DNA of 64,000 bases from Leishmania mexicana MHOM/GT/2001/U1103 (lineage: Eukaryota > Euglenozoa > Kinetoplastea > Trypanosomatida > Trypanosomatidae), in contig NC_018322.1 in the NCBI RefSeq assembly GCF_000234665.1, positions 372,001-436,000 of the forward strand, given 5' to 3'. Shown one piece after another: positions 41,505-52,600 of this stretch. The notes under the pieces are model-generated. The model made no database searches. It saw only the letters and a list, made by a program, of their open reading frames with translations, and had not been told where the DNA came from. Each line of letters starts with the position of its first letter. The stretch's first letter is position 1. The position numbers were made by a program, and so were the translations under genes.

Positions 41505-41828
41505 ATGTCTGCCATCAAAACTCTAATCGCTGCTGTCGCGTTGGCGGCTATGTTCTTCGTCAGCCCCGCCGCGGCTGCCCCTGGAGACCTGGTGGAGAAC
41601 GTCAACAACCAGACGTGCAGCAAGGGCTGCGTGGCGGGTCTTCTGGTAATGGCGGCTATCATCACTGTCGTCTTCGCGTCTTTGATGTGCTTCATCTTCT
41701 GGCCTGCTGCGGAGCTGACGAGCCGCCAGGAGGGGCGCGCCCTCGCCCGCAAGCGCATTCGCGATCGCAGGGTTGCCGAGGACGAGGCTCGCGCCAAGAA
41801 TGAGGTGCTCACTGGCCACGACATGTGA
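41505..41828 (+). CDS. Small single-pass membrane protein with signal peptide
   Basis: A protein of 107 residues with clear topology. Residues 1-25 are a signal peptide ending in 'SPAAAAPGD', with probable cleavage after the Ala run. A short ectodomain of about 20 residues carries an N-Q-T glycosylation sequon (N35) and a C-x3-C pair (C38, C42). Residues about 43-69 are a transmembrane helix ('GLLVMAAIITVVFASLMCFI'). The cytosolic tail is about 38 residues, charged and helical ('RALARKRIRDRRVAEDEARAK'). Codon use is strongly GC-ending, as expected for a real gene. I do not recognise the family. The short glycosylated ectodomain resembles small type I adaptors of the secretory or flagellar-pocket membrane, but that is a guess. 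Confidence 0.75.
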   Translation: MSAIKTLIAAVALAAMFFVSPAAAAPGDLVENVNNQTCSKGCVAGLLVMAAIITVVFASLMCFIFWPAAELTSRQEGRALARKRIRDRRVAEDEARAKNEVLTGHDM

Positions 41829-44800
41829 GTAAGCCTCCCCTCCCCTCCTCCCTTCCCCCCCCCCGCAACCACCGCGATCACGCGGTCCTCTTTTGCCTTC
41901 ATTGCTTGTTCAGAATAGCGCAGAGGTAAGCGGGACGGTATCTGCTACGCTTCCTCTTTACAATATCCTCTATACTGGTACACATACACACACGTGTGGA
42001 CGTGCAGCGGATGCGGCCTCCACCATCTCTGCCCCCTTATCGCCTCTCCCTTCCGACGGCGCCTCCTGTGCAGGCCTCGGCCATCGTCGCCGTCATCTCT
42101 CTGTCGGCGGCAGAGAAGAAGTCAGGGAAGGCCAAAGCGCAAGAGGGCTTGCAGAGACATCATCGCGAACGCACCCACACACACACACGTCAGGATATTT
42201 CTATCTTGGGCATGTACGTATCTCTTCTGTATGGTTGTCGTTGGGTGCGGCGCGGGTGACGTGATGAGGGTGGAGCAGGGAAGAGCCTGAGGAACGGAAG
42301 GGGACAGGGAAGTGGTGGGGGGACGCTGTGTGGTGCCTCCTCATAACGCCTTCTTTAGACCCCCTCCCTCCTCCTCCTCCTCCTCTCACCCACCACCACC
42401 ACCACTCGATGACCAGTGCTACTACTGAGAAATTCTGTGAGAGAAGATAGAATATTTAACGACCTTCAGACATGATGCACACATGGCGGATCGAGGTAAA
42501 AGACGCGCCGTCGGGTGGGAAACTAGGTGTTTATCGACTACAGGGGGGCGGGCTCAAGAAGCGAAGAGGGGAGTGGTGATGGTGCTTGCAGCGACATCCG
42601 CGCTGGCATTGTGCTGTGCCTCTCTCCCTTTTCTCTCTCCTCGTCCGTCTCGCTCACTCTCTCCCTCGATCGCTCAGTGGGTAGCTCACATCGCTGGCCA
42701 TGAACGCGAATATATATCATCTACCACCCAGCCCAGCCCTGTTCTCTGTGTAAGGATATGTGTCACCGTGCAGTTGACAAGCGATGACCGCACAGTACGT
42801 CCCCCAATTTCGTACCCCACCCCTTCTTGCTACCTACAAACCCCCTCCTTCAGTGGCGCTCGTGTTTGCTTTATCGCCTCCAGGTGTGGCGCATCTCGCG
42901 GAGAAGAGAAGGGGCAAGGAAGCCAAGGGAATCACTCCCACAACCCCCTCCCCTCCACTATAATCCATCTCCTACCAGTGGCCAACCCTCCAGTCGATGC
43001 TATTTCGCTCCCCCTCCCTAGCTCTGTGCCTCATGCACGTGGTGCGCGAACGTCAGTCGCTGTCTCATCTACTCCGTCTTTCTGCTACCCCACCCCCTCC
43101 CTGTCTTGCACGATGTGGCGATCCCGTAACTCCACCCATTCGCGTGGATGGGCACGTATTCCGATGATAGGCCTTCACCCCACCCCGCCTCTTTTCTTGC
43201 CCCTTCCTGCGCGCCTAGTGATGCCGGCCACCCTGCCGTCGTATCAGGGTCTCGTACCACACACACACACACACTGGGGGAAGTCAAGAGCCTGCACGCC
43301 GCTCCTTGGATGCGGCTGGCGGACTCGACTAGTCCCGGTGGACATGTCCGAACTGGCCTAGCGCCGAAGCAGACTTGAGGTCTTGCTGATGACCGTTGCA
43401 CCCGTTCGCTGCGAATCGTGTCGTCGATTCATCAGCTGCATCGTTGCTCACTTTGAGGCAGAACGGAACCATCCACAGAAAAGGACGAGGAGTCTCTCCC
43501 GGGCTTCCCTTACTTACTCGGCCGTCACCGGGCATGTGAGTAGCGCACGCTCCCCTGGCAGAGAAAGTGAAGAAGCAAGAGTGTCAACGGTCCACCCGGA
43601 CCCATCCATGGTACACAAGCATACGCATACACACACAGGGAAGCCAATGGCAGTCCCCGCCCGACCCTGTATGGCTCTCTTGCGATCGGGGTTTTCCGCT
43701 TCCTCACATCCAAGCACACGCTCCACAACGCTCTCGCTGACGGCATCATGCACCTGGAGGCGGAACGCTGCGAAAACATTCTTTGTTGTGTGTGTGCGTG
43801 TGGGTGTGCGCGATCTCGACCACCTCCCCGCGGTGGATAGTCGCAGAGTGAGACCGTGGAAGTCCGGCAAGAAGACCAACCTTGCCAAAATCAGCGATCT
43901 CCTCTACATGCAAGGGCAATACGATCAGCTCACGCGCCAGAGCTGCGTCCGGAAGAAAATGCGGCTGGACCTCCTTTAGTGAGAAGGACCATTTGACGTG
44001 CATACGCGAATCCGTGCAACACCGCATGCAAGCCGTTGCCTCCCAAGCTCGAGAGAAAACGCAACCCCACCGAGGTGCGAGTTTCCAAAGCCAGATGGCA
44101 GAAGGAACAGATCGAGGAGGGCCTCAACACTCTGTTGGCGAATCGCGCCACAGAGTTTCCGAAAATTCAAAAATCGGGGCCGCAACAGCGCTTGCGGCAC
44201 TGACCGTGCGGCGTGCTCTGCACTTGAGCCTGAAATGCATCGAATCACACTATCCACTTGGACCAATCGCTTGCAGTGGTGCCCCCCTCCACCACCACTT
44301 TGTTGAACCCTATGGTGCGAACCACCACCCACCCCTCCACTTCCCGTGTCACCGTTCCCCCTGAGTGCTGCATTTTCCACGTGACGTTGTCGCACCGACA
44401 CGGCCGTCTCCGCGGTCATCAAGGCGGATGAGAACAAGAGGCCACGCACCCGTCCCAAGCACCACATGAGGAGAGAACGCAACGACACGAGAGGACGGCC
44501 AATTACATGTGCAGAGGAAGTGGGGTGGGGATAAGACGCGGGGTCCCCTTGGGTCTTCCCTCCCCCCCCCATGTTGCCGCTCGGTGTTCAACCAGGCGAA
44601 ATGGAAATCATGAACTCTGTACACTACAAGCCTGGCGACGAGTAAAGTCCAAAGTGGCTACGTCGCACGGAAGCCAGGGTAGCGCGGCGAAATGAGTGTC
44701 TATACAGCAATGCACGCAAACGTCTACACACGCATACGTGTCCTCCTCTCGCCCTCTCAGAAACTTAGACGACACAACAGTTTGTTTGGTTCCTGCCCTA

Positions 44801-45523
44801 CCTCCGTCACAGCCCCTCCCCTTCCCTTCCCAGTCTCTCCTTCTTGTGTCGAATACACCTCAGGCAGAGGGCAGACAAGCATCATTGGCGCCAACTTCCT
44901 CTCTCTCTCCCCTATATTGACACTGTGTGTGGGTGTGGGTGTGGCACTCCTTCTCCTCCTCTATCTCTTGTTGTATCACGACTTTGTTTACGGTTGCTTT
45001 TCGTTTGTCGCCTCCACCGCCGCCATCATCCTCACCATCGCCATCACAAGCAAAGGGGTATAAAGATGATAGTAACGCAAAACGCAAGGGCAGAAACACA
45101 ATACTACTTCGTTTAGCGTTGCTCCACAGCTTCGTGCTGTTTCTTGCTCGTATACGTGTCTCGCGATCTCGCCCCCCCCCTCCCTCCCTTCTCCCTCCTT
45201 TCACGGCTCTCCTCCACTGTAGCCCGGCGCGTGGGCCGTCTCTTCTTGATCCTCTTCTCCCCCCCCCCATCTCACCCCCACCCCACCCCACCCCTCCACA
45301 CACGCACGCACACGCACACTTTTCTACCGACGCCTCTCTGTCGCGCTTGCTAGATACAAGCAGGCGAGCTTATACACCCGCTATCATTCTCGTCGGTGGC
45401 GTTGGCAACGAGGTGACGCAAGGGGTTGGCGTTACCCAGGCTCTCTTTGTTGCGTTGTTTTCCATCCACACGCATATACCCACACCCACTTACTTCATCC
45501 CCTGGCGACGCACCTCTGTCTTC
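41829..45523 (+). other. Gene-poor spacer of 3.7 kb
   Basis: Unusually long for this gene-dense chromosome. It holds CTC repeats at about 42361-42386, CA repeats (42174-42187, 43259-43273, 43624-43639), a possible decayed gene at about 43840-44210 described separately, and pyrimidine-rich sequence at 45165-45320 ahead of the phosphatase gene. The open frame at 42483-43361 is low in complexity and I reject it as a gene. Confidence 0.5.
43840..44210 (+). pseudogene. Possible frame-broken gene remnant
   Basis: Consecutive short stretches in three successive frames read like helical protein: 'AKISDLLYMQGQYDQLTRQ' (about 43884-43940), 'CIRESVQHRMQAVASQAREK' (about 44000-44059) and 'RWQKEQIEEGLNTLLANRAT' (about 44093-44152). 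Each ends in a stop or fades within 100-170 bases. Codons in the first stretch are mostly GC-ending. This would fit a decayed gene with two frameshifts, or low-quality sequence over a real gene. No family is recognised, so the call is tentative. Confidence 0.3.
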
Positions 45524-47980
45524 ATGAGGCGACGTGTCGTTGATACAGAGGGTGCCGCCGTGCATGTCAGCGGCTCCGCACCAGCCTGGCGAGCCCGGCG
45601 GTCCCGGCGCGCCTTCTTCTCTGTCTTGCTGCTCTCCATCGCGCTGTCCGCCATGATATGTTCCCTGCTCATCTTGGGCTGGATCGCAGCCGATGGCTCA
45701 ACTGCCGTTTCCGTCGACGACTTCTCGGCCGGCGACGCTTGGTTGAACTCGAATACCAACCAAGAAAAGTGGCAGAAGGCACTACTCCAGTCTGCGCAAC
45801 TCAACCTCCCCGCCCCTCACAGCGTAGCCATGAACCAAATCTTCTTCATCAGCTGCAATCGGCATGACCGCAGTCAGCTCTACTGGGCCTACATGGCAGC
45901 TGCAGCACAGTGTGAGATGCTGTCCTGGAAGAACGCCACGGCGGCGCCGTCTTGTCGGAGGCTCTACGCAGGTGTGTCCCCGTTGCTACGCACCGCCGGC
46001 ACCACCACCTCTTCAGAGGGGCTGCACGGACGCACGACAGACACGGATGAAGGAAAATGGCAGGAGGTGGTTCCTATCGGTGCATGCGGCTCTGTGTACG
46101 ACTCTCCCGCGGCAGCGGAGCAGCGTCAGCGATACCGGCGAACCTCGCCGCCGCTCCTGCTGGTGGATGAGACTCCGCCCCCGCTTCACCGCGACACCGA
46201 CCCTGGGCAGTGCTTTCGTGCTGCACCACGTGACGCCGTCTACTCAACCGGTGTTCCGGTGGACGCCTTGATCTGGCTAGGGGACATCATCTACGCCGAC
46301 AAGTTTCCGGACGGCAGGGACAAGCAGTCGTTCCTGTCCCACCACGTCAATACAATGGTAACCATAGGGCAATTCTGGCGAATCCAGCGCGACGCGCCGG
46401 AGTACAACGCCTTCATCGACAGCTGCGTCGGAGGTGGTGACCATCTGGACTGGACCCTGGACTCACCTGGGGAAGTGTTTCTGCCCGCACTCGCGGACAA
46501 TCGCGAGCGAGTTATGCAACTCACCCCATCGACCTCCTCCGGCACTCATCGAAACGTGTGGGCCACCTGGGATGACCACGATATGGGCGAGAACGATGGT
46601 GGACGAGAGTACACCGGCCGTAACAGCACGCAGCGCTTCTTTCTGAACTTCATGCGAGCCCCCTCAAGTGACCCACGTTGGCATCGCGAGGGCGTATATG
46701 GTGCATACGCGACCGACTTTCGCGACGTCGTAGATGACGCCAAGGGGTGGGGAACTCCGATGCGGCTCCTGATGCAGCAGCTTTATGAGCATGCCATCTG
46801 CGTTGTCCTCCTCGACGTTCGCTCGTTCCGCGACCGCCCGGACGCGACCCAGACCGGCGACATGCTCGGCGCTGAGCAGTGGGAGTGGTTCGAAGACCTC
46901 CTGCAGAACTACTCGACACTGACGCGAGACGGGCGAGAGCGCTGTGCTATGGTCCTCATAGGGGGTGGCATTCAGTTCATCCTGGATGAGAAGCCCGCGG
47001 AAAACTGGGCAGCCTTCCCCCGTTCTCGGGACCGCCTCCTCGGACTACTGCAAGCCTACCGGGTCGAGCGCGTGGCCTTCATCACCGGCGACGTGCACAT
47101 GGGTGAGCTGGGTGCCGACTTCACCAAGCACGCCATTGAGGAAGTTCTGGGGTATCCAATAGTGGAGGCCACGAGCTCGGGGTTGACACACAGTGCGAGC
47201 ATGTACTTTCTCCCCACATTAGTCCCACTGCTCTTCCCCACTCCACGGCGTCTCGGTCTCTATATAGGGACGAATTTTGGTGCGTTGAGGCTCTCCCTGG
47301 ACCTGCGTCACCTGCCTTTGATTCACTCGTATCTGACAGAGATGGAGGCGACGATGGCGGCGGCACGCTTTCGGACACCACAGTGGCGCCGCGAAGTCCG
47401 CGCTGCCGTTGAGCAAGCCGTTAATGCTACCTTCACCATCTTCTCCATCTCAAAAGGCGGCCAACCAGTGCACCGGCTGAACTTCCCTCTCTCTATGCTC
47501 ACCTACGCGCACGGTGTAGCGTACCGCGACGCCACAGTAGAGGCGGTGCATGGGATTGTGCACAAGAAGCCGACGTCATCCCCAGTGACGCCGGAAACGA
47601 ACGGCGGCAACAAGGCAGCGAAGGACGACACGGAAGCCACACCGTCGTCGCCGCTGAGGGCGCTTCTCCTGCTGAAAAACGGTACCATTACAGACATCGC
47701 CCACTACCGCAACACCAAGCCCGCACCACTCATAACGTGGTCGGCGCGCCAGCTGCAGTTCTACGTCCTCACCGCCTTCTCCGTCTCCGAGACGCTGAAG
47801 CTGATGATCCTGCTCGAGTTCTTGGCCGGTACTTTGGCGCTCATGGTGTTAATGGCCAAGCTATGGCGGCACTTGCGACGGCCGCGAAACACCCGCGGTA
47901 GATTGCATCACTCCAACGTAGCATCCTCGCCCCACGCGTCCCTCGTGATGTGGTGTTCGACGAAGAAGGTGGATAACTAA
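45524..47980 (+). CDS. PhoD-like metallophosphatase, membrane-anchored at both ends
   Basis: A protein of 818 residues from the ATG at 45524. An Arg-rich start is followed by a signal-anchor helix at about residues 30-58 ('AFFSVLLLSIALSAMICSLL'). The catalytic part shows PhoD/alkaline-phosphatase-D motifs: 'IFFISCNRHD' near residue 107; 'ALIWLGDIIYADK' with D254; 'VWATWDDHDMGENDGG' with D350-D351-H352-D353; 'VVLLDVRSFRD'; and 'FITGDVHMGELG' with D523 and H525. These match metal ligands of the family. A second hydrophobic helix lies near the C-terminus ('LEFLAGTLALMVLMAKLW') and precedes a basic tail, so the enzyme is expected to be luminal or extracellular with both ends anchored. The family hydrolyses phosphodiesters or phosphomonoesters; the substrate here is unknown. 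Confidence 0.85.
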   Translation: MRRRVVDTEGAAVHVSGSAPAWRARRSRRAFFSVLLLSIALSAMICSLLILGWIAADGSTAVSVDDFSAGDAWLNSNTNQEKWQKALLQSAQLNLPAPHSVAMNQIFFISCNRHDRSQLYWAYMAAAAQCEMLSWKNATAAPSCRRLYAGVSPLLRTAGTTTSSEGLHGRTTDTDEGKWQEVVPIGACGSVYDSPAAAEQRQRYRRTSPPLLLVDETPPPLHRDTDPGQCFRAAPRDAVYSTGVPVDALIWLGDIIYADKFPDGRDKQSFLSHHVNTMVTIGQFWRIQRDAPEYNAFIDSCVGGGDHLDWTLDSPGEVFLPALADNRERVMQLTPSTSSGTHRNVWATWDDHDMGENDGGREYTGRNSTQRFFLNFMRAPSSDPRWHREGVYGAYATDFRDVVDDAKGWGTPMRLLMQQLYEHAICVVLLDVRSFRDRPDATQTGDMLGAEQWEWFEDLLQNYSTLTRDGRERCAMVLIGGGIQFILDEKPAENWAAFPRSRDRLLGLLQAYRVERVAFITGDVHMGELGADFTKHAIEEVLGYPIVEATSSGLTHSASMYFLPTLVPLLFPTPRRLGLYIGTNFGALRLSLDLRHLPLIHSYLTEMEATMAAARFRTPQWRREVRAAVEQAVNATFTIFSISKGGQPVHRLNFPLSMLTYAHGVAYRDATVEAVHGIVHKKPTSSPVTPETNGGNKAAKDDTEATPSSPLRALLLLKNGTITDIAHYRNTKPAPLITWSARQLQFYVLTAFSVSETLKLMILLEFLAGTLALMVLMAKLWRHLRRPRNTRGRLHHSNVASSPHASLVMWCSTKKVDN

Positions 47981-49639
47981 GCGGAACAACATAGACAAGT
48001 AGTGGTGTCTCGTCGTTCGCCGTCTTTGATTCCTCCTCTTCGTAACACACGCCGCTTTTCTTCCGTGTTGAGTGGGTGAAAAAGCCGCACACACGAATCG
48101 CAGCAGCTGCTTGTATCTGTGCTGTGCTGTGCTGTGTGTTCCTTGATACTCTGCTTTACATTTTTTTTCCGTCGGTTGGGGGCTCTGGAACGGGTACCGC
48201 TGCTGCTCCTCGCGTTCATCCACCTCGAGGAACGGCGACAGCCACCGCCTCTCAGACATCTCTGTATCCGTATATCGTTGTCCCGTGCCTAGTGCATCTC
48301 CTGGCACAGTCACGCACACACACAAGAGAGAGACGGAGATGAACCTCTCTGTCTGGTTTGAATGAGCGCACCTCGTGTGTAGGGGGTGGACAGTGTGCGC
48401 AGGAGTGCGTGTACATCCGGCCCCCACGGGCTGTCGCAGTAGTTTTTCCCTATTTTGTCCTTTGGCTCCCTTTAGCGTCCGCCATCCCATCCCTCTTCTC
48501 GACGGCACGCCCCAGCCAACAATGTCATCACCGCCCTCGTTCATTCCGTGCTTCGACTACCACCTCTTCACTCACCTCCTCTCCTTTCAGCGTAGTCCCG
48601 CGCTTTCCATCGCTCTCTCTCTAACGCACGCACGCACGCACACGCGCAACCCTCTCCCACTTTGCTTGGCATCCCTTGTTGTTTCCTTTCCCTTTTCTTC
48701 TGTTGTATCCGCGTCATATGCGCGGCGCCTGTATTTACAGTGCGTGTGCGTGTCTGTGCGATACGTCTTTCGCCTTTTGCGACTGCGACTGGTGCTCAGG
48801 TCTCTCTGTGGGGGCGCTTGATCGCTGCATTTGTCGTGGACAGTGTCACGGGCGAGCAGTGCAGTAGCCCTTTCCCTCTCCTCTGTCCTCCTCCCCCCCC
48901 TTCTCCCTTCAGCTGTGGTTCTGTACATTGCTCTTGTGTTGTACAGAAGACCCCCAGAAAAACGTTCCCATTGTTGCCGCTGTTGTTTCGCGTCTGTGTT
49001 ACCCATTCTTACGTCCGTCCTTCTCTCAGAACACAGCACCCTCCTTTTCCTTCTCGACTCCCCCACCCCTCCCTCCTTATACTGCTCTCTGTTATTCAGA
49101 GAACATCCCGCTGCTCACCTTCGCTGTCGCCCTCCCTCTGTCCCCCCCCCTCCACCCTGTGAGTGAGCACGTCGCCCTCTCCTCCGCGTGCGCGTGTGTA
49201 GGCGCCCCCCCCCCTCCCGACCTCTTCGCAGTTCCTCCTTCGTTGGTGTCGTTGCCTGTCCACATTTTCGCTCCGCCTCTCCTTCAGCGTCTCGTGCGTT
49301 CGCCTTTGGCTCTCCTCCCCCCCCTCCTTTTGCCTGACCCCACACATCTCCGCCGCGCCGCATTCCTGTGGGGTACGTGGTGCGCCAACAACCATTGCGG
49401 GCGAAACACACCCGCGTCCAGGAGCGGAAGGCGACTCAGTGTTTCCTTTCGCGGTTACGTTTTCTTCCGGTGGACCGCTGGTCCGTGTCTATGTCGGTCA
49501 GTTCCCGGCGAAGTCTTTCGTTCCTGAATTCGCTCTCCAAGGCGCACCTCAACACCCACACCTGAGCACGAGCACACACACACACATACATACATATACT
49601 TCTGCCTTACCTTCTTGTGTGTGTTGGTGGGCACCTCAC
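47981..49639 (+). other. Intergenic spacer, 1.66 kb
   Basis: Almost entirely pyrimidine-rich in its second half, with C runs near 48891-48901, 49143-49150 and 49316-49323, and CA/TA repeats at 49571-49597 close to the oxoprolinase start. Several open frames exist only because the sequence lacks A and G; none looks like protein. Confidence 0.5.
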
Positions 49640-52600
49640 ATGTCGACCACAGTCGCAGCCGAGGAGAAGCTATACCCCTCCTTCCGCTTCGCCATTGATC
49701 GCGGCGGCACCTTCACGGACATTATCGCCCATGTCACTCATGCAGACGGTCCGGTGACTCAGGAAGTCACGAAGCTGCTCTCTGTAGACCCACAGCACTA
49801 CGCCGATGCCCCAAGCGAGGGCATTCGTCGCATTCTGCGCAAGTACATCCCCGAGAAGGTGGCTGCCACCGGCCCGGTAGACGTGTCGCACCTTGAAGAA
49901 GTCCGTATGGGCACAACCATCGCAACGAACGCGCTTCTGGAACACAACGGCGAGCGCTGCGCAATGGTGCTGACGGAGGGCTTCGAGGACATCCTCACCA
50001 TTCGCGACCAGGCGCGTCCGCACCTCTTTGCCCTGAACATCGTGAAGGCCCTGGCGCTCCCGGAGCAAGTGATGGGTGCGAAGGAGCGCATACGCCCGGT
50101 GTCGGTCAAGGAGCAGGCCGCGTACGCATCGCAAGCGGAGTGGCCGTCGACGTGGGTGCGGTGCGGGGAAAGCTTTGTGATGGATGTGCTGCAGCGGCTG
50201 CACACCGACGACATCCGGCAGAAGCTGCAGGCGGCCTACGACGTCGGTATCCGCAGCGTGGCCGTTTGTCTTCTTCACTCGTACGCCTACGCCGTACACG
50301 AGCAGCAGGTCAAGCACATTGCGCAGCAGGTCGGCTTCCCTGCCATTTCGCTGTCCAGCGAGCTCATGGCGCTCATCAAGTACGTGCCGCGGTCCATCAC
50401 GGCCTCCGTGGACGCCTACCTGAGCCCGCTCATCCTCAACTACATCGCCTCTTTCAAGGCGAACTTCGCGCACAATCTGGCCGGTGTGCGGCTGTACTTT
50501 ATCCAGAGCGACGGCGGACTGACGAGTGCCGACACCTTCTACGGCTACCGTGCCGTGCTTAGCGGCCCAGCTGGTGGTGTGGTGGGGTACGCCCACACCT
50601 GCGCCGAAGACTTGGGCGCCACCGTGCAGGCCGTGGGCTTTGACATGGGTGGCACAAGCACGGACGTCTCGAGGTGCGAAGGGCCAGTAGTGCACCACAC
50701 CGTCGAGGCCGAGATTGCTGGCACCCCAGTGCAGGCTCCGCAGGTGCAAGTGCACACTGTCGCCGCTGGCGGCGGGTCACTGCTACGGTGGGAAAACGGG
50801 ATGTTCCACGTGGGTCCCGCCTCTGCTGGCGCGCACCCGGGTCCCGCCTGCTACGGCAAGGGCGGTCCACTGACAGTGACAGATGCAAATCTGGTGCTGG
50901 GCCACCTGCACCCCGACTACTTCCCCAAGGTGTTTGGCCCCAACGCGGACCAGCCGCTGGACAAGCAGGCCTCTGTGACGCTGTTCAAGGCCTTGGCCGC
51001 CGAGATCGCATGCGACTGCAGCAGCGGCAGCAGCGAGGACTCTAACCCCGTCATGTCCGTCGAGGAGCTCGCCTTTGCGTTTGTCCTTGTGGCGAACGAG
51101 GCGATGTGCCGCCCCATTCGCAACATCACCGAGGCCAGCGGCTACCGCTGCGCCGAGCACGCCCTGGCGGTCTTCGGCGGTGCCGGCGGCCAGCACGCGT
51201 GTGCCATGGCCCGTTCATTGGGCATGAACAAGATCTACGTGCACCGCCTCGCCTCCATCCTAAGTGCGGTGGGGGCCAGTGTGACGGATGTTGTGGAGGA
51301 GCGCATGGCAAGTGTGCGACTGGACCTGCGCGCGGAGGGACTGGCGCCGGTGGTGGAGCAACAGTTCGACGAGCTCATCGACTCCGCCGCGACTCAGCTG
51401 CGTCGACTTGGCTTCGACGACAATCACATTCTCATTGAGCGCTTCCTGAGCATGCAGTACGAGGGCACCAACACGAGCCTGATGATCGCGGAGGGCAATC
51501 ACCAGGCGGTCGCCGCGTCAGCCGTCTTCAGCGCTGAAAATTTTGAGCGCCTCTACCTGGCGCAGTATCAGCAGCAGTACGGCTTTGTGCTGAGCGGTGC
51601 CCGCCGCATCATCATCGACGGTGTGCGCATCCGTGCCCGCGGAACGCTGCAAAGCCGATCCGAGCGTGAGGCACAGGCGGCAAGCCTGGCGACTGCCACC
51701 CAGAAGCAGTTCCAGCAACCGCCGTACACGACTCGGGCGGAGCAGCTGCCGCCGCAGCCGGTGTCCATGACGCGCAGCTACTTCGCCTCTGGCTGGGAGG
51801 AAATTCCTGTTTACCACGTCGACCCCGCCAATGGACCTCTCCGCGGCCCCGCGCTGCTCATCATGAACGGCACGAGCGTGCTGCTGGAGCACGAGTCCAC
51901 GGCGTACACGAACGACAAGGGAAACGTTATCATCCACACGGCGCAGGTCGTGGAGCAGTTCACGACGGAGCTGAGCCCGCTGCCCCTCTCCATCTTTTCT
52001 CACCGCTTCATGTCGATAGCAGAGCAGATGGGCAACGCGCTGCAGCGGACGAGCATCTCCACCAACATCAAAGAGCGCCTGGACTTCAGCTGCGCCATCT
52101 TCGACCCCGACGGTCACCTCGTCGCCAATGCGCCGCACATCCCCGTGCACCTCGGGGCTATGGGGGCCGCGGTGCGCTGGCAGCGCGACCACTACGGATC
52201 GGAGTGGAAGGAGGGCGACGTTATGTTGACGAACCACCCCGCCTGCGGCGGTAGCCACCTGCCCGACATTACCGTCATCTCCGCGTTCTTCCATGAAGGC
52301 AGGATTGTGGCCTACGTCGCCTCCCGTGGCCACCACGCCGACGTGGGGGGTACGACGCCGGGATCCATGCCGCCCTTCTCGAAGACACTCATGGAAGAAG
52401 GGGCGGCTATCAAGACGCTGAAGCTGGTCCAGCAAGGCACCTTCAACGAGGACGGCATCCGCGAGGCCCTGCTCGCCCCCGGCAAGCTACCCGGCATGTC
52501 CGGGTGTCGCACCATCGAGGACAGCGTCTCCGACCTCCGTGCGCAGGTGGCCGCGAACAACCGCGGCATTCAGCTGCTGCAGGGACTGATCGAGTCCTAT

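Noticed and set aside
42483..43361. Open frame of 292 codons in the 3.7 kb spacer
   Set aside because: Low-complexity Ser/Pro/His-Thr repeats from CA and CT tracts, no domain, codon use unlike neighbours. It looks like an open frame by chance.
49670..50755. Minus-strand open frame of 361 codons inside 5-oxoprolinase
   Set aside because: Opposite-strand shadow of a strong coding sequence, rich in His/Arg/Val as expected from antisense of GC-ending codons.
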